Origin: Tistrella mobilis KA081020-065
GTDB taxonomy: Bacteria; Pseudomonadota; Alphaproteobacteria; Tistrellales; Tistrellaceae
Direction: 5' to 3'
DNA length: 64,000 nt
Assembly (NCBI RefSeq): GCF_000264455.2
Contig: NC_017956.1
Location: forward strand, 2,339,501-2,403,500
Every line of letters begins with the position of its first letter. Positions within the stretch are counted from its first letter, which is position 1. Positions 54,613 to 63,369 of this stretch are shown in pieces. Made by a program: the position numbers and the translations under genes. A model generated the notes under the pieces. It was given only the letters and a program-made list of their open reading frames with translations. It searched no databases and had not been told where the DNA came from.

Positions 54613-55975
54613 CACCGCTGACGGCCTTCCCCTCGCTCTCCGTCTCACCGGCAGGCGGGTAATGGTCTTCGGCGCCGGGCCGGGGGCGGCGGCAAAGCTC
54701 GCCCTGCTCGACGGCACCGGTGCCGAGATCAGGATCCATGACGATGCGCCCGCCTGCGCAGAACTGGCGGGCCGCCTGATCCGGCCGCTCCATCCCCTGC
54801 CCGATCTTGCCGGCACCCGGCTGGTGGTGATCGCGCCCGAGATCGATGATGCGACCACAGCCCTGATCGCCGAGGCCGCGGCCGCAGCCGGCGCCCTGGT
54901 TCACGCGGTCGACCGGCCGGCACTGTCCGACGTCACCCTGCCCGCCCTGGTGCGACGTGGGCCGCTGCAGATCGCGATCCACACCGGCGGCCGGTTTCCG
55001 GCGCTGGCCTCGGTGCTGCGCCAGCGGCTGGAAGCGCTGCTGCCGCCCGGCCTTGGTGCCGCCGTCACCGCGGCCGGCAGCCGGCGCGGCGAGATCGCCC
55101 GGCGTTTGACCGACCCGGCCGCCCGGCGCCGCTTCTGGCGCGATCTGGCCGCCCGGCTGCTGGACCATCCCGAGATCCCGATCGATGACCTGCCGGCCGA
55201 CGCCATCCCGGTCCAGGCGGGCCGGGTGGATCTGGTCGGCGCCGGCCCCGGCGGCCCCGGTCTGCTCACCCGCGATGCCGCCCGTGCGATCGAGGCGGCG
55301 GATGTCGTGCTCTACGATGCCCTGATCGATCCCGCGATCCTGGAACTGGCGCGGCGCGAGGCGCGGCGGATCCCGGTCGGCAAGCGCTGCGGCGCCCATG
55401 CCGTGCGCCAGGCGGCGATATCGGCGCTGATGGTGCGGCTGGCCGGAGAGGGGCTGCATGTGGTGCGACTGAAGGGCGGTGATCCGGCGATCTTCGGCCG
55501 GCTCGACGAAGAACTGGGGGCGCTCGACGCGGCCGGCATCCCGGCCCGGATCATTCCGGGCGTGACCGCCGCAGCCGCGGCCGCCGCCCATCTCCGCCGG
55601 CCGCTGACCCTGCGGGGGGCCGCACGATCGGTCTCGCTGGTGGCGGGCCATGATCTGGCGGGCGACCTGCCCGGGGCGATCGAGGCGCTTGCCGCGGCCG
55701 ACGGCACGCTTGCGATCTATATGGGCCGCGACCGGGCGCCGGCGATCGTGGCGGCGCTGATCGCCGCGGGGCGCGACCCGGCGGAACCCGCCGCCGCGGT
55801 CGAATGGGCCGGGCGCCCGCAGGCCCGATCGGTCAGCGTGCCGCTCGCCATGCTGTCCGATGCGTTGGTAGGGCTCGACGCCGACGGTCCGGTGACGATA
55901 CTGGTGGGAGAGGCGATCGCCGCTTCCGCCACCGCCGCCCGCCCGGCAGATGCGGAAGGGCGCGACGCCGCCTGA
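54596..55975 (+). CDS. cysG: Siroheme synthase (CysG, precorrin-2 dehydrogenase/SUMT fusion)
   Basis: 459 residues. N-terminal NAD-binding precorrin-2 dehydrogenase/ferrochelatase part (RRVMVFGAGPGAAAKLALL, about 1-205) is fused to uroporphyrinogen-III C-methyltransferase (about 215-459) with VDLVGAGPGGPGLLT, LYDALIDP, VRLKGGDPAIFGR and PGVTAAAAAAA. It makes the siroheme that NirB needs. ATG 54596 follows GCGAGG. Within the operon. Confidence 0.92.
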   Translation: MSNQSDTADGLPLALRLTGRRVMVFGAGPGAAAKLALLDGTGAEIRIHDDAPACAELAGRLIRPLHPLPDLAGTRLVVIAPEIDDATTALIAEAAAAAGALVHAVDRPALSDVTLPALVRRGPLQIAIHTGGRFPALASVLRQRLEALLPPGLGAAVTAAGSRRGEIARRLTDPAARRRFWRDLAARLLDHPEIPIDDLPADAIPVQAGRVDLVGAGPGGPGLLTRDAARAIEAADVVLYDALIDPAILELARREARRIPVGKRCGAHAVRQAAISALMVRLAGEGLHVVRLKGGDPAIFGRLDEELGALDAAGIPARIIPGVTAAAAAAAHLRRPLTLRGAARSVSLVAGHDLAGDLPGAIEALAAADGTLAIYMGRDRAPAIVAALIAAGRDPAEPAAAVEWAGRPQARSVSVPLAMLSDALVGLDADGPVTILVGEAIAASATAARPADAEGRDAA

Positions 55976-55995
55976 CCTTCCGCAGCGGAATGCCG

Positions 55996-56997
55996 ATGAC
56001 CGACACCAGATCCGACGCCGTCGCCACCCTTGCCCAGGCCCTCGGCATCATCGGCCGCGGCCCCGGCCGGTCGCGACCGCTGACCCGCAGCGAGGCACGC
56101 GATGCCTTCGCGCCCCTGCTTGCGGGCACGGCACTCGATGTCCAGGCAGGGGCCTTCCTCCTGCTGATGCGCTATCGCGGCGAAACGGCCGAGGAACTGG
56201 CCGGGCTGGTCGATGCCGCCCGCGCCCATATCGGTCCGGCGCCGGAAGGCGCCCGCCGGCCGGCGCTCGACTGGCCGAGCTATGCCGCGGGCCGCACCCG
56301 CGGCCTGCCCTGGTATCTGCTCGCCGCCCGGCTGCTGGGCGAGGCCGGCGTGCCGGTGCTGATGCATGGCGACAACGATCTTCAGACCGGCGGTGTCGGT
56401 GCCCTGCAGGGGCTTTCGGCCCTGGGGCTGTCCCCGGCGGCGGATCTGTCCGAGGCCGCCGACCGGCTGGGGCGCGAGGGTTTCGTCTATCTGCCGCTGG
56501 CCGGGCTCTCGCCCGATCTCAAGCGGCTGCTCGATCTGCGCAGCGTGCTGGGGCTGCGCTCGCCGGTGAACACGCTGGTCCGCCATCTGAACCCGCTGGA
56601 TGCGCCCGCGACCCTGATCGGGGTCTTTCATCCCAACTATCTCGACAGCCATGCCGAGGCCTCGCTGCTGCTGGATGCCGGGCGCTGGCTTGGTGTCGTC
56701 AAGGGGGCGGGTGGCGAGGGGGAGCGCCGGCCGCATAAGCCGGTGGATCTGCGCCTGGTCGAACAGGGTACCTCAAAGGTCGAGCACTGGCCGGCCCTGC
56801 TGGCGGCGGCACCGGCCGACAGCCCCGACGACCCCGGCCGCCTCGCCGCCCTCTGGCGGGGCGAGGGCGAGGATGCCGAAGGCGAGGCAACGGTGATCGG
56901 CACGGCGGCCGTGGCGCTGCGCATCGCCGGCCGTGCGGCGACACCATCGGATGCCGATGCCCTTGCCCGCAGCCTCTGGAGCGACCGGCGGCGATGA
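55996..56997 (+). CDS. YbiB-like, anthranilate phosphoribosyltransferase-fold protein (TrpD2 type)
   Basis: 333 residues. The layout follows anthranilate phosphoribosyltransferase: N-terminal helical domain with LTRSEARDAFAPLLAG and a core with VLMHGDNDLQTGG and GFVYLPLAGLSPDLKRL. The pyrophosphate-binding Gly-rich loop of true TrpD is not preserved. YbiB/TrpD2 proteins bind nucleic acid rather than making tryptophan, and their role is unclear. The position between cysG and the kinase gene ties it to nitrate assimilation. The start may also be ATG 55990. Confidence 0.75.
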   Translation: MTDTRSDAVATLAQALGIIGRGPGRSRPLTRSEARDAFAPLLAGTALDVQAGAFLLLMRYRGETAEELAGLVDAARAHIGPAPEGARRPALDWPSYAAGRTRGLPWYLLAARLLGEAGVPVLMHGDNDLQTGGVGALQGLSALGLSPAADLSEAADRLGREGFVYLPLAGLSPDLKRLLDLRSVLGLRSPVNTLVRHLNPLDAPATLIGVFHPNYLDSHAEASLLLDAGRWLGVVKGAGGEGERRPHKPVDLRLVEQGTSKVEHWPALLAAAPADSPDDPGRLAALWRGEGEDAEGEATVIGTAAVALRIAGRAATPSDADALARSLWSDRRR

Positions 56998-58514
56998 GGA
57001 TCGACGGCGGCGACCCGACACGGATGGCTTGGCGCTATCGGCTGGCCCTGGGGCTGGTCGCAGCGCTTGCGATCGGCTCCTTCCTGGTGCTGACGCAGGT
57101 GATCAGCCGTGAACGGGCCACCGCCGGCATCATCAATGTCAGCGGCCAGCAACGCTTCCTGTCGCAACGCGGCGCCCTGTTCGTCGGCCGGTTGACCTAT
57201 CCGGTCTCGGCCCAGGACCACCAGGATGCCCGCCAGCATCTGGCCGAGGTGATCGCCCAGATGCGCAGCAATCACGAGGCGCTGCTGAAGGGTGGATCGG
57301 GCATGGGCGACGCGATCGGCCTCTCGCCCGCAATGGCGCGGCTGTTCCACGACGAGCCCTCGGCGATCGACCGGCGGGTGCGGGAATATCTGGCGGCGAT
57401 GGAAGCGGTCCTCACCGACCCGCGCGCGCCGATCCCGCGCGATGCGCCGGCCGTGGCGCTGGTGCTGCGCGAAGGGCCGGGCCCCCTGCTCGACGTGCTC
57501 GACCATGCCGTCGCCCGCTTCCAGGCCGAAGGCGAGGCCGCCGTCGACCGGCTGCACGACCTGCATATCGCCCTGCTGATCGCCACCCTGCTGACCCTGG
57601 CGCTGGAAGCCCTGCTGATCTTCCAGCCGATGGCCACGGCGGCCCGGCGCCGTATCCGCGAGCTTGAGAACGCCTCCCTGGCGCTCAAGGCCGCAGCCGA
57701 GCGGCTGGAGGGAGAGGTCGCTGCCCGCACCGTGGAACTGCAAAAGGCCAAAGAGCACGCCGAACGGGCCAATGTCGCCAAGGCCCGCTTCCTCGCCACC
57801 GCCGGCCACGACCTGCTGCAACCGATCGAATCGCTGCGCCTGCTCGCCGGATCGATCACCCGCCGCAATCGCGACCCGGCCCTGTCTTCGCCGCTCGACG
57901 ACATGCGCAAGGCGCTCTCGGGTATGCGCGGCCTGCTCGGCAATCTACTCGACACCGCCCGGCTCGATACCGGATCGGTCACGCCGCAGCTTCAGGATGT
58001 CGATCCGGCTGCCCTGGTGGATGATCTCGCCCGCGAATTCGAGCCGGTAGCCGACGACAAGGGGCTGGGCTTCGGCGTCGGGATTTCGCTGCCGGAGGGC
58101 CTGCGGATCCGCACCGATCCGGTGATCACCGGCCGGATCCTGCGCAATTTCCTGTCGAACGCCGTGCGCTACACCCCTGCCGGATCGGTGACCCTGACCG
58201 CGGGCCCGGCCGATCTCGACGGCCGGCCGGCGGTGCGCTTCACCGTGGCCGATACCGGCCCCGGGATCGATCCGGCCGATCAGGAGCGGATCTTCGCCGA
58301 GTTCACCCAGATCGACGATGCCCGCCGCGACCGCTCGGCCGGGGTCGGTCTCGGCCTGTCGATCGCGCGGCGGATGGCCCAGATCCTGGAACACGAGCTG
58401 ACGCTGGACAGCCGCCCCGGAGAGGGGGCGCGTTTCGCCCTGACTGTGCCGCTCGCCCCCGCCGCCCGGCGTCCGCTCCGGTCATCAGAAAAGCCGATAC
58501 CCGCGGACGATTAA
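56994..58514 (+). CDS. Sensor histidine kinase with NarX/PilJ-type periplasmic domain
   Basis: 506 residues. Membrane segments near 15-37 and 193-212 enclose a helical periplasmic domain. Right after the first segment comes INVSGQQRFLSQR, which resembles the P-box of NarX/PilJ sensors whose Arg binds nitrate. A coiled coil follows, then the phosphorylated His272 in GHDLLQPIESLR, the N-box in RNFLSNAVRYT, and the G-boxes DTGPGID and GVGLGLSI. The kinase core is complete, but no response regulator is encoded nearby. ATG overlaps the stop of the YbiB-like gene (ATGA), so it is made with the nitrate operon. Nitrate as its ligand is inference. Confidence 0.85.
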   Translation: MRIDGGDPTRMAWRYRLALGLVAALAIGSFLVLTQVISRERATAGIINVSGQQRFLSQRGALFVGRLTYPVSAQDHQDARQHLAEVIAQMRSNHEALLKGGSGMGDAIGLSPAMARLFHDEPSAIDRRVREYLAAMEAVLTDPRAPIPRDAPAVALVLREGPGPLLDVLDHAVARFQAEGEAAVDRLHDLHIALLIATLLTLALEALLIFQPMATAARRRIRELENASLALKAAAERLEGEVAARTVELQKAKEHAERANVAKARFLATAGHDLLQPIESLRLLAGSITRRNRDPALSSPLDDMRKALSGMRGLLGNLLDTARLDTGSVTPQLQDVDPAALVDDLAREFEPVADDKGLGFGVGISLPEGLRIRTDPVITGRILRNFLSNAVRYTPAGSVTLTAGPADLDGRPAVRFTVADTGPGIDPADQERIFAEFTQIDDARRDRSAGVGLGLSIARRMAQILEHELTLDSRPGEGARFALTVPLAPAARRPLRSSEKPIPADD

Positions 58515-58524
58515 TTCTATTTTA

Positions 58525-58544
58525 CACCCGGCCGTCGCCGGGTG
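58525..58544. other. Hairpin after the kinase gene
   Basis: CACCCGGC and GCCGGGTG flank a 4-base loop, 10 bp past the stop. There is no T-tract downstream on the plus strand, so it is a weak terminator at best. Confidence 0.4.
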
Positions 58545-58694
58545 AGCCTGATTGACGGCAGAACGCCTGCATAGCCCGATATGACCCGAGAATACGGCCT
58601 CCGGAGACCGCCTGCGCGATGTCCGGCAAGGGGAGATGTGCGCCGTGACCGGCCATCGGGCAGGGAGAGATCAATCAGGGAGGTCCGGACGCCC

Positions 58695-61067
58695 ATGGGA
58701 CAGATCGGTCGACCGCTTCGCCGGAAGGAAGATGCCCGCTTTCTGACCGGGGCCGGTCAGTATGTCGCCGACGCGGCGGCGCAGCTTGGTGCCGCGCATA
58801 TGCGCATTCTGCGCTCGCCCCATGGCGCGGCCCTGATCCGGTCGATCGATACCGGCGCCGCCCGCGCCCTGCCCGGCGTGCTCGACGTGATCACCGGGGC
58901 GGATCTGGAAAAGATGGGCATCGGCGGCCTGCCCTGCGCCTGGCCGGTCACCAGCCGTGACGGCTCGGCGATGATCCACCCGCCCCATCCCGTGCTGGCG
59001 GTGGACCGGGTGCTGCATGTCGGCGACCCGCTGGCGGCGGTGGTGGCCGAAACCGAGGCCCAGGCCGATGCGGCGGTGGAAGCGATCGAGGTCGACTACG
59101 ACCCCCTGCCCTGCCAGACCGATCTCGCCACCGCTCTCGACCCCGAAGCCGCCCGGGTCCGGTCGGATATCCCGACCAATCGCTGTTTCGACTGGGATCT
59201 GGGCGACGAGGCCGCAGTCGATGCCGCCCTGGCCGCCAGTCCGCGGGTGGTGACGCTGGACCTGATCCAGAACCGGGTGAATGCCAGCCCGATGGAAACC
59301 CGCGGCACGCTCGGCATCTATGACCGCGGCCATGGCGACTATACGCTCTGGACCTCCAGCCAGAACCCGCATTCGATCCGCGTGACGCTCTCGGCCGCGA
59401 CGCTCAAGGTGCCCGAGGAAAAGCTCCGCGTGATCTCGCCCGATGTCGGCGGCGGCTTCGGCATGAAGATCTACCACTATTCCGAAGAGGTGCTGGTGCT
59501 GGTGGCGGCAAAACGCACCGGCCGGCCGGTGCGTTGGATCGCAAGCCGGCTGGAGGCCTTCCAGGCCGACACCTATGCCCGCGACCATGTGACGACGGTA
59601 TCGCTCGGCCTGGAGGAGGACGGCCGGTTCCGGGCGATGAAGGTGCACACGCTGGCCAATATGGGCGCCTATCTCTCCACCTTCGCACCCTCGATCCCGA
59701 CCTTCTTCTATGCCAACCCCTTCCCCGGCCCCTATGCCCTGCGCGACGTCTATGTCCATGTCGAGGGCGTGTTCACCAACACCACGCCCGTCGATGCCTA
59801 TCGCGGTGCCGGCCGGCCCGAGGCGACCTATGTGATGGAGCGGATCGTCGAGACGGCCGCGCGGGAGCTGGGCATGGATCCGTTCGAGATCCGCCGGATG
59901 AACGCCATCCCGCCCGAGGCCATCCCCTACCGCACGCCGTTTTTGTGGACCTATGATTCGGGCGATCTGCCTGCGCTGATGGATCTGGCCCGTCAGGCCG
60001 CCGATCTGGATGGCTATGACGCCCGTCGGGCAGCGTCGGCCGCGAAGGGCCTGCGCCGCGGTATGGGTGTCGCCTTCTACATGGAGGCCTGCGGCATGGG
60101 GCCGTCGAAGCTGCTGATCGAGGCCGGGCTCGGCGGCGGGCAGTTCGAGGTGGCGACCGTCCGGGTCGGGCCCACCGGCGGCATCATGGTGCTGACCGGC
60201 AGCCATTCCCACGGCCAGGGGCACGAGACCGCCTTCGCCCAGATCGTAGCGGACAAGACCGGCATCGACCCTGCCCTGATCGAGATCGTCCATGGCGACA
60301 CCGCGAAGGTGCCTTATGGCGTCGGCACCTATGGCTCGCGCTCGCTGTCGGTCGGCGGCTCGGCGCTGGCGGTGACCACCGAAAAGGTGGTCGCCAAGAT
60401 GACCCGCATCGCCGCCCATATGCTGGGCACCACGCCCGACGAGGTCGATCTGGCCGACGGCATCTTCCGCATGCGGTCGACCAATCGCAGCCTGACCTTC
60501 GCCGAGGTCGCCGGCCGCGCCTATGCCCCGGTCGACTACCCGCCGGGGATGGAGCCCGGCATCGACGAGACGACCTATTACGACCCGGAAGCCTTCACCT
60601 TCCCCTATGGCTGCCACATCGTCGAGGTCGAGATCGATGCCGAGACCGGCACCACGAAAGTCGACCGCTATCTGGCGGTGGATGATTTCGGCCGGATCGT
60701 GAATCCCTTGATCGTCGAAGGCCAGATCCATGGCGGTGCCGCCCAGGCGATCGGCCAGGCCTGCATGGAAGTGTGCCGCTACGACCCCGAGAGCGGCCAG
60801 CTGCTGACCGGATCGTTCATGGATTACGCCATGCCACGGGCGACCGACGTGCCGCCGGTGGAGCTGGTCGCGATGGAAACCCTCTGCACGACCAATCCGC
60901 TGGGTGCCAAGGGCTGCGGTGAGGCCTCGGCCATCGCCGGGCCGGCGGCGGTGATCAATGCGATCGCAGATGCCCTCCACGACCTGGGCGTGCGCCATGT
61001 CGACATGCCGGCCACGCCCGAGCGGGTCTGGCGGGCGATCGTCTCGGCCGGCCTCAACCGGCCATGA
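58695..61067 (+). CDS. Xanthine dehydrogenase-family molybdopterin-binding subunit (form II CoxL-like)
   Basis: 790 residues. N-terminal a/b-hammerhead domain (RRKEDARFLTGAGQYV, LPGVLDVITGADL), then the two molybdopterin domains with DVGGGFGMK, the active-site loop AYRGAGRPEAT, TGSHSHGQGHETAFAQ and the C-terminal catalytic Glu in GAKGCGEASAI. AYRGAGR is the form II loop, against AYxCSFR of true CO dehydrogenase, so it more likely hydroxylates an N-heterocycle or aldehyde. The FAD and [2Fe-2S] subunits are not adjacent. ATG 58695 follows GGGAGG. Its 3' end overlaps gltS by 14 bp. Confidence 0.87.
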   Translation: MGQIGRPLRRKEDARFLTGAGQYVADAAAQLGAAHMRILRSPHGAALIRSIDTGAARALPGVLDVITGADLEKMGIGGLPCAWPVTSRDGSAMIHPPHPVLAVDRVLHVGDPLAAVVAETEAQADAAVEAIEVDYDPLPCQTDLATALDPEAARVRSDIPTNRCFDWDLGDEAAVDAALAASPRVVTLDLIQNRVNASPMETRGTLGIYDRGHGDYTLWTSSQNPHSIRVTLSAATLKVPEEKLRVISPDVGGGFGMKIYHYSEEVLVLVAAKRTGRPVRWIASRLEAFQADTYARDHVTTVSLGLEEDGRFRAMKVHTLANMGAYLSTFAPSIPTFFYANPFPGPYALRDVYVHVEGVFTNTTPVDAYRGAGRPEATYVMERIVETAARELGMDPFEIRRMNAIPPEAIPYRTPFLWTYDSGDLPALMDLARQAADLDGYDARRAASAAKGLRRGMGVAFYMEACGMGPSKLLIEAGLGGGQFEVATVRVGPTGGIMVLTGSHSHGQGHETAFAQIVADKTGIDPALIEIVHGDTAKVPYGVGTYGSRSLSVGGSALAVTTEKVVAKMTRIAAHMLGTTPDEVDLADGIFRMRSTNRSLTFAEVAGRAYAPVDYPPGMEPGIDETTYYDPEAFTFPYGCHIVEVEIDAETGTTKVDRYLAVDDFGRIVNPLIVEGQIHGGAAQAIGQACMEVCRYDPESGQLLTGSFMDYAMPRATDVPPVELVAMETLCTTNPLGAKGCGEASAIAGPAAVINAIADALHDLGVRHVDMPATPERVWRAIVSAGLNRP

Positions 61068-62253
61068 CCGAGATCACCACGGCATTCACGATGTCGATGA
61101 AGAAGCCGCAGACCAGCGGCACGATGATGAAGGCCCGGTGCGCCGCGCCGTAACGCTGGGCGACCGCGGTCATGTTGGCGATTGCAGTCGCCGTCGAGCC
61201 CAGCGTGATGCCGCCGAAGCCGGCCGCGATCACCACCGCTTCGTAATCGCGGCCCATCGTCCGGAACACCACGAACAGGGTGAACAGGATGGTGAGTGCG
61301 ATCTGCACCGCCAGCACGACCACGATGAAGCCCAGTACGCCGCCGAGTTCCCAGAGCTGCAGTCCCATCAGCGCCATGGTCAGGAACAGGCCGAGCGCGA
61401 TGTCCGACACCAGCGCCAGCCCCTGACGCAGGGACGGCCACATGCCGAGAACGGCCCGGTTCAGCCCCATCGGTGCCAGGTTGCGGATCAGGATGCCGGC
61501 GATCAGGCAGGTAACGAAGGCCGGCAGATTGATGCCGGCCTCGACGATCGCCGCATGCAGGGCCGTGCCGAGCATGATCGTCACATTCAGCATGAAGATC
61601 GCCCAGAGCACGGCAAAGTAGTCGAGCCGCGGCTCGGGTCCGTCGCTGGCGGCGCCGATATCGAGCCGGGCATCACCTGATGGTGTCACACCATGGCGCG
61701 CCATCAACCAGGCGGCCATCGGACCGCCGATCACACAGGCCGCGATCAGGCCGACGGTGTTCGCGGCAATGCCCAGTTCCAGCGCGTTGAGGATGCCGAG
61801 ATCATCGACGAAATGCGGCGCCCAGGCGAGCGTGGTCCCCACCCCGCCGGTCAGGGAGATCGACCCGGCCATCAACCCCGCCCGAGGATCCAGGCCGAAA
61901 ATGCCGGCAATGCCCATGCCGGCCAGGTTCTGCAGCAGCATGAACAGGGTGGCGAGCACCAGCAGCACCACCAGCGGCCGGCCGCCCTTGAGAAGGGTGC
62001 GCAGGTCCGAACGCAGGCCGATGCCCGAGAAGAACAGCAGGAGCAGGAAATCGCGGGCATCCAGCGCGAACCCGATCCGGTGCCCGGTCGTGAAGAAGAC
62101 GAAGGCGACCACCGCCGCACAGAGAAAGCCGCCGGCCACCGGTTCAGGAATGGCATAGCGCGCGAGCAGCGGCACCTTCATGGTCAGGATCTTGCCGGTC
62201 ACCAGCAACAGGATGGCGATGGTGAAGGACAGGAAGCTGTCCACTTCGGTCAT
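61054..62253 (-). CDS. gltS: Sodium/glutamate symporter GltS
   Basis: 399 residues, about ten to twelve membrane segments in two inverted halves. GltS markers: PEPVAGGFLCA in the first half, SITGG-type loop SISLTGGVGTTLAWAP, and the matching second-half loop AAGFGGITLGSTATAIANM. Takes up glutamate with Na+. Overlaps the ABC-2 permease gene upstream by 4 bp (ATGA), which links it to that operon, an unusual neighbour. Confidence 0.9.
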   Translation of the reverse strand: MTEVDSFLSFTIAILLLVTGKILTMKVPLLARYAIPEPVAGGFLCAAVVAFVFFTTGHRIGFALDARDFLLLLFFSGIGLRSDLRTLLKGGRPLVVLLVLATLFMLLQNLAGMGIAGIFGLDPRAGLMAGSISLTGGVGTTLAWAPHFVDDLGILNALELGIAANTVGLIAACVIGGPMAAWLMARHGVTPSGDARLDIGAASDGPEPRLDYFAVLWAIFMLNVTIMLGTALHAAIVEAGINLPAFVTCLIAGILIRNLAPMGLNRAVLGMWPSLRQGLALVSDIALGLFLTMALMGLQLWELGGVLGFIVVVLAVQIALTILFTLFVVFRTMGRDYEAVVIAAGFGGITLGSTATAIANMTAVAQRYGAAHRAFIIVPLVCGFFIDIVNAVVISVMAG

Positions 62254-63362
62254 TGCAGCGATCTCCTGAACCGGCCGAGAGAGAAGACGAACAGGGCCGA
62301 GCCGATGGCAGCCAGTGCCAGGAATTGCGGCCAGACCGTCCCCGGCCCGGCTCCGCGGAACAGGATCGACTGAGCCAGTATGACGAAATGAGTGTTCGGC
62401 GCCGCCAGCATCACCGTCTGCACGAATTCCGGCATGCTCTCCCGCGGCGTGTTGCCGCCCGAAAGGATCTGGAGCGGCAGCAGCACCAGCATCAGCAGCA
62501 GGCCGAATTGCGGCATCGATCCGGCAAGGGTGGCAAGAAAGATGCCGAGCGCGGTGGTGGCGAAGAGATGCAGGGCGGCACCGGCCATGAACAGCGGCAG
62601 CGACCCTTCGATCGGCACGCCCAGCAGCCCCTGGACAACGAAGACCAGCGCCACGGCCGAGGCCGCCAGCACGACGAGGCCCATCGACCAGACCTTGCCG
62701 ATCATGATCTCGGCCGGCGTCACCGGCATCACCAGCAGATGCTCGATCGTGCCGTGCTCCCGCTCGCGGATCAGGGCAGTGCCGGTCAGTACGATCGACA
62801 GCATGGTGATGTTGTCGATCACGCTCATGATCGAGCCGAACCAGCTCTTGTTGAGTTCGGGATTGAAGCGGGCCCTGAGCGCCAGATCGACCGGCGGTGT
62901 GGCCGATGCGCGATAGCGCTGGAGGAATTCGGTGATCTCGGCAGTCAGGATGCTCTGGATATAGCCGGCACCGTTGAAGGCCTGGGTCATCCGGGTCGCA
63001 TCGACGTTCAGCTGAATCTCGGGCGAACGTCCCGCCAGCAGATCGGCCTGAAAATCCGGCGGCAGGTCGATCGCGAAGGTGTCGAGCCCGGCATCCATCC
63101 GCCGGTCCATCTCCTCGGGCGTGATGTGCTCGGGCGATGCGAAATACGGCGGTTGGAAGGCGCTGGCGATGCGTGTCGACAGCGGCGAGACATCTTCGTC
63201 GACGATCGCGATCGGTGCCCGGTTCAGGGTTTCGGGCAGGGCAGTGGCCGAACTGTAGATCGCGAGCGTGAACGCATAGACGATCAGCGCCAGCAGCATC
63301 GGATCGCGCAGCAGACCGCGCAGCTCCTTGACCCCCAGATGGAAGATGGTCGAGAGATGCAT
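62250..63362 (-). CDS. ABC-2 type transporter permease (YhhJ-like)
   Basis: 370 residues. One N-terminal membrane segment (MLLALIVYAFTLAIYSSATA), a large extracytoplasmic domain at about 50-170 (FNGAGYIQSIL), then five membrane segments with the ABC-2 motif ALIREREHGTIEHLLVMPVTPAEIMIGK. YhhJ/YbhR-type permeases pair with an ATPase and often a HlyD-like adaptor to export compounds. The ATPase-permease gene lies directly upstream, separated by 7 bp. Confidence 0.87.
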   Translation of the reverse strand: MHLSTIFHLGVKELRGLLRDPMLLALIVYAFTLAIYSSATALPETLNRAPIAIVDEDVSPLSTRIASAFQPPYFASPEHITPEEMDRRMDAGLDTFAIDLPPDFQADLLAGRSPEIQLNVDATRMTQAFNGAGYIQSILTAEITEFLQRYRASATPPVDLALRARFNPELNKSWFGSIMSVIDNITMLSIVLTGTALIREREHGTIEHLLVMPVTPAEIMIGKVWSMGLVVLAASAVALVFVVQGLLGVPIEGSLPLFMAGAALHLFATTALGIFLATLAGSMPQFGLLLMLVLLPLQILSGGNTPRESMPEFVQTVMLAAPNTHFVILAQSILFRGAGPGTVWPQFLALAAIGSALFVFSLGRFRRSLQ

Positions 63363-63369
63363 GGGGAAC

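Noticed and set aside
58525-58544. Intrinsic terminator after the nitrate operon
   Set aside because: Good stem but no T-tract on the plus strand; kept only as a hairpin.
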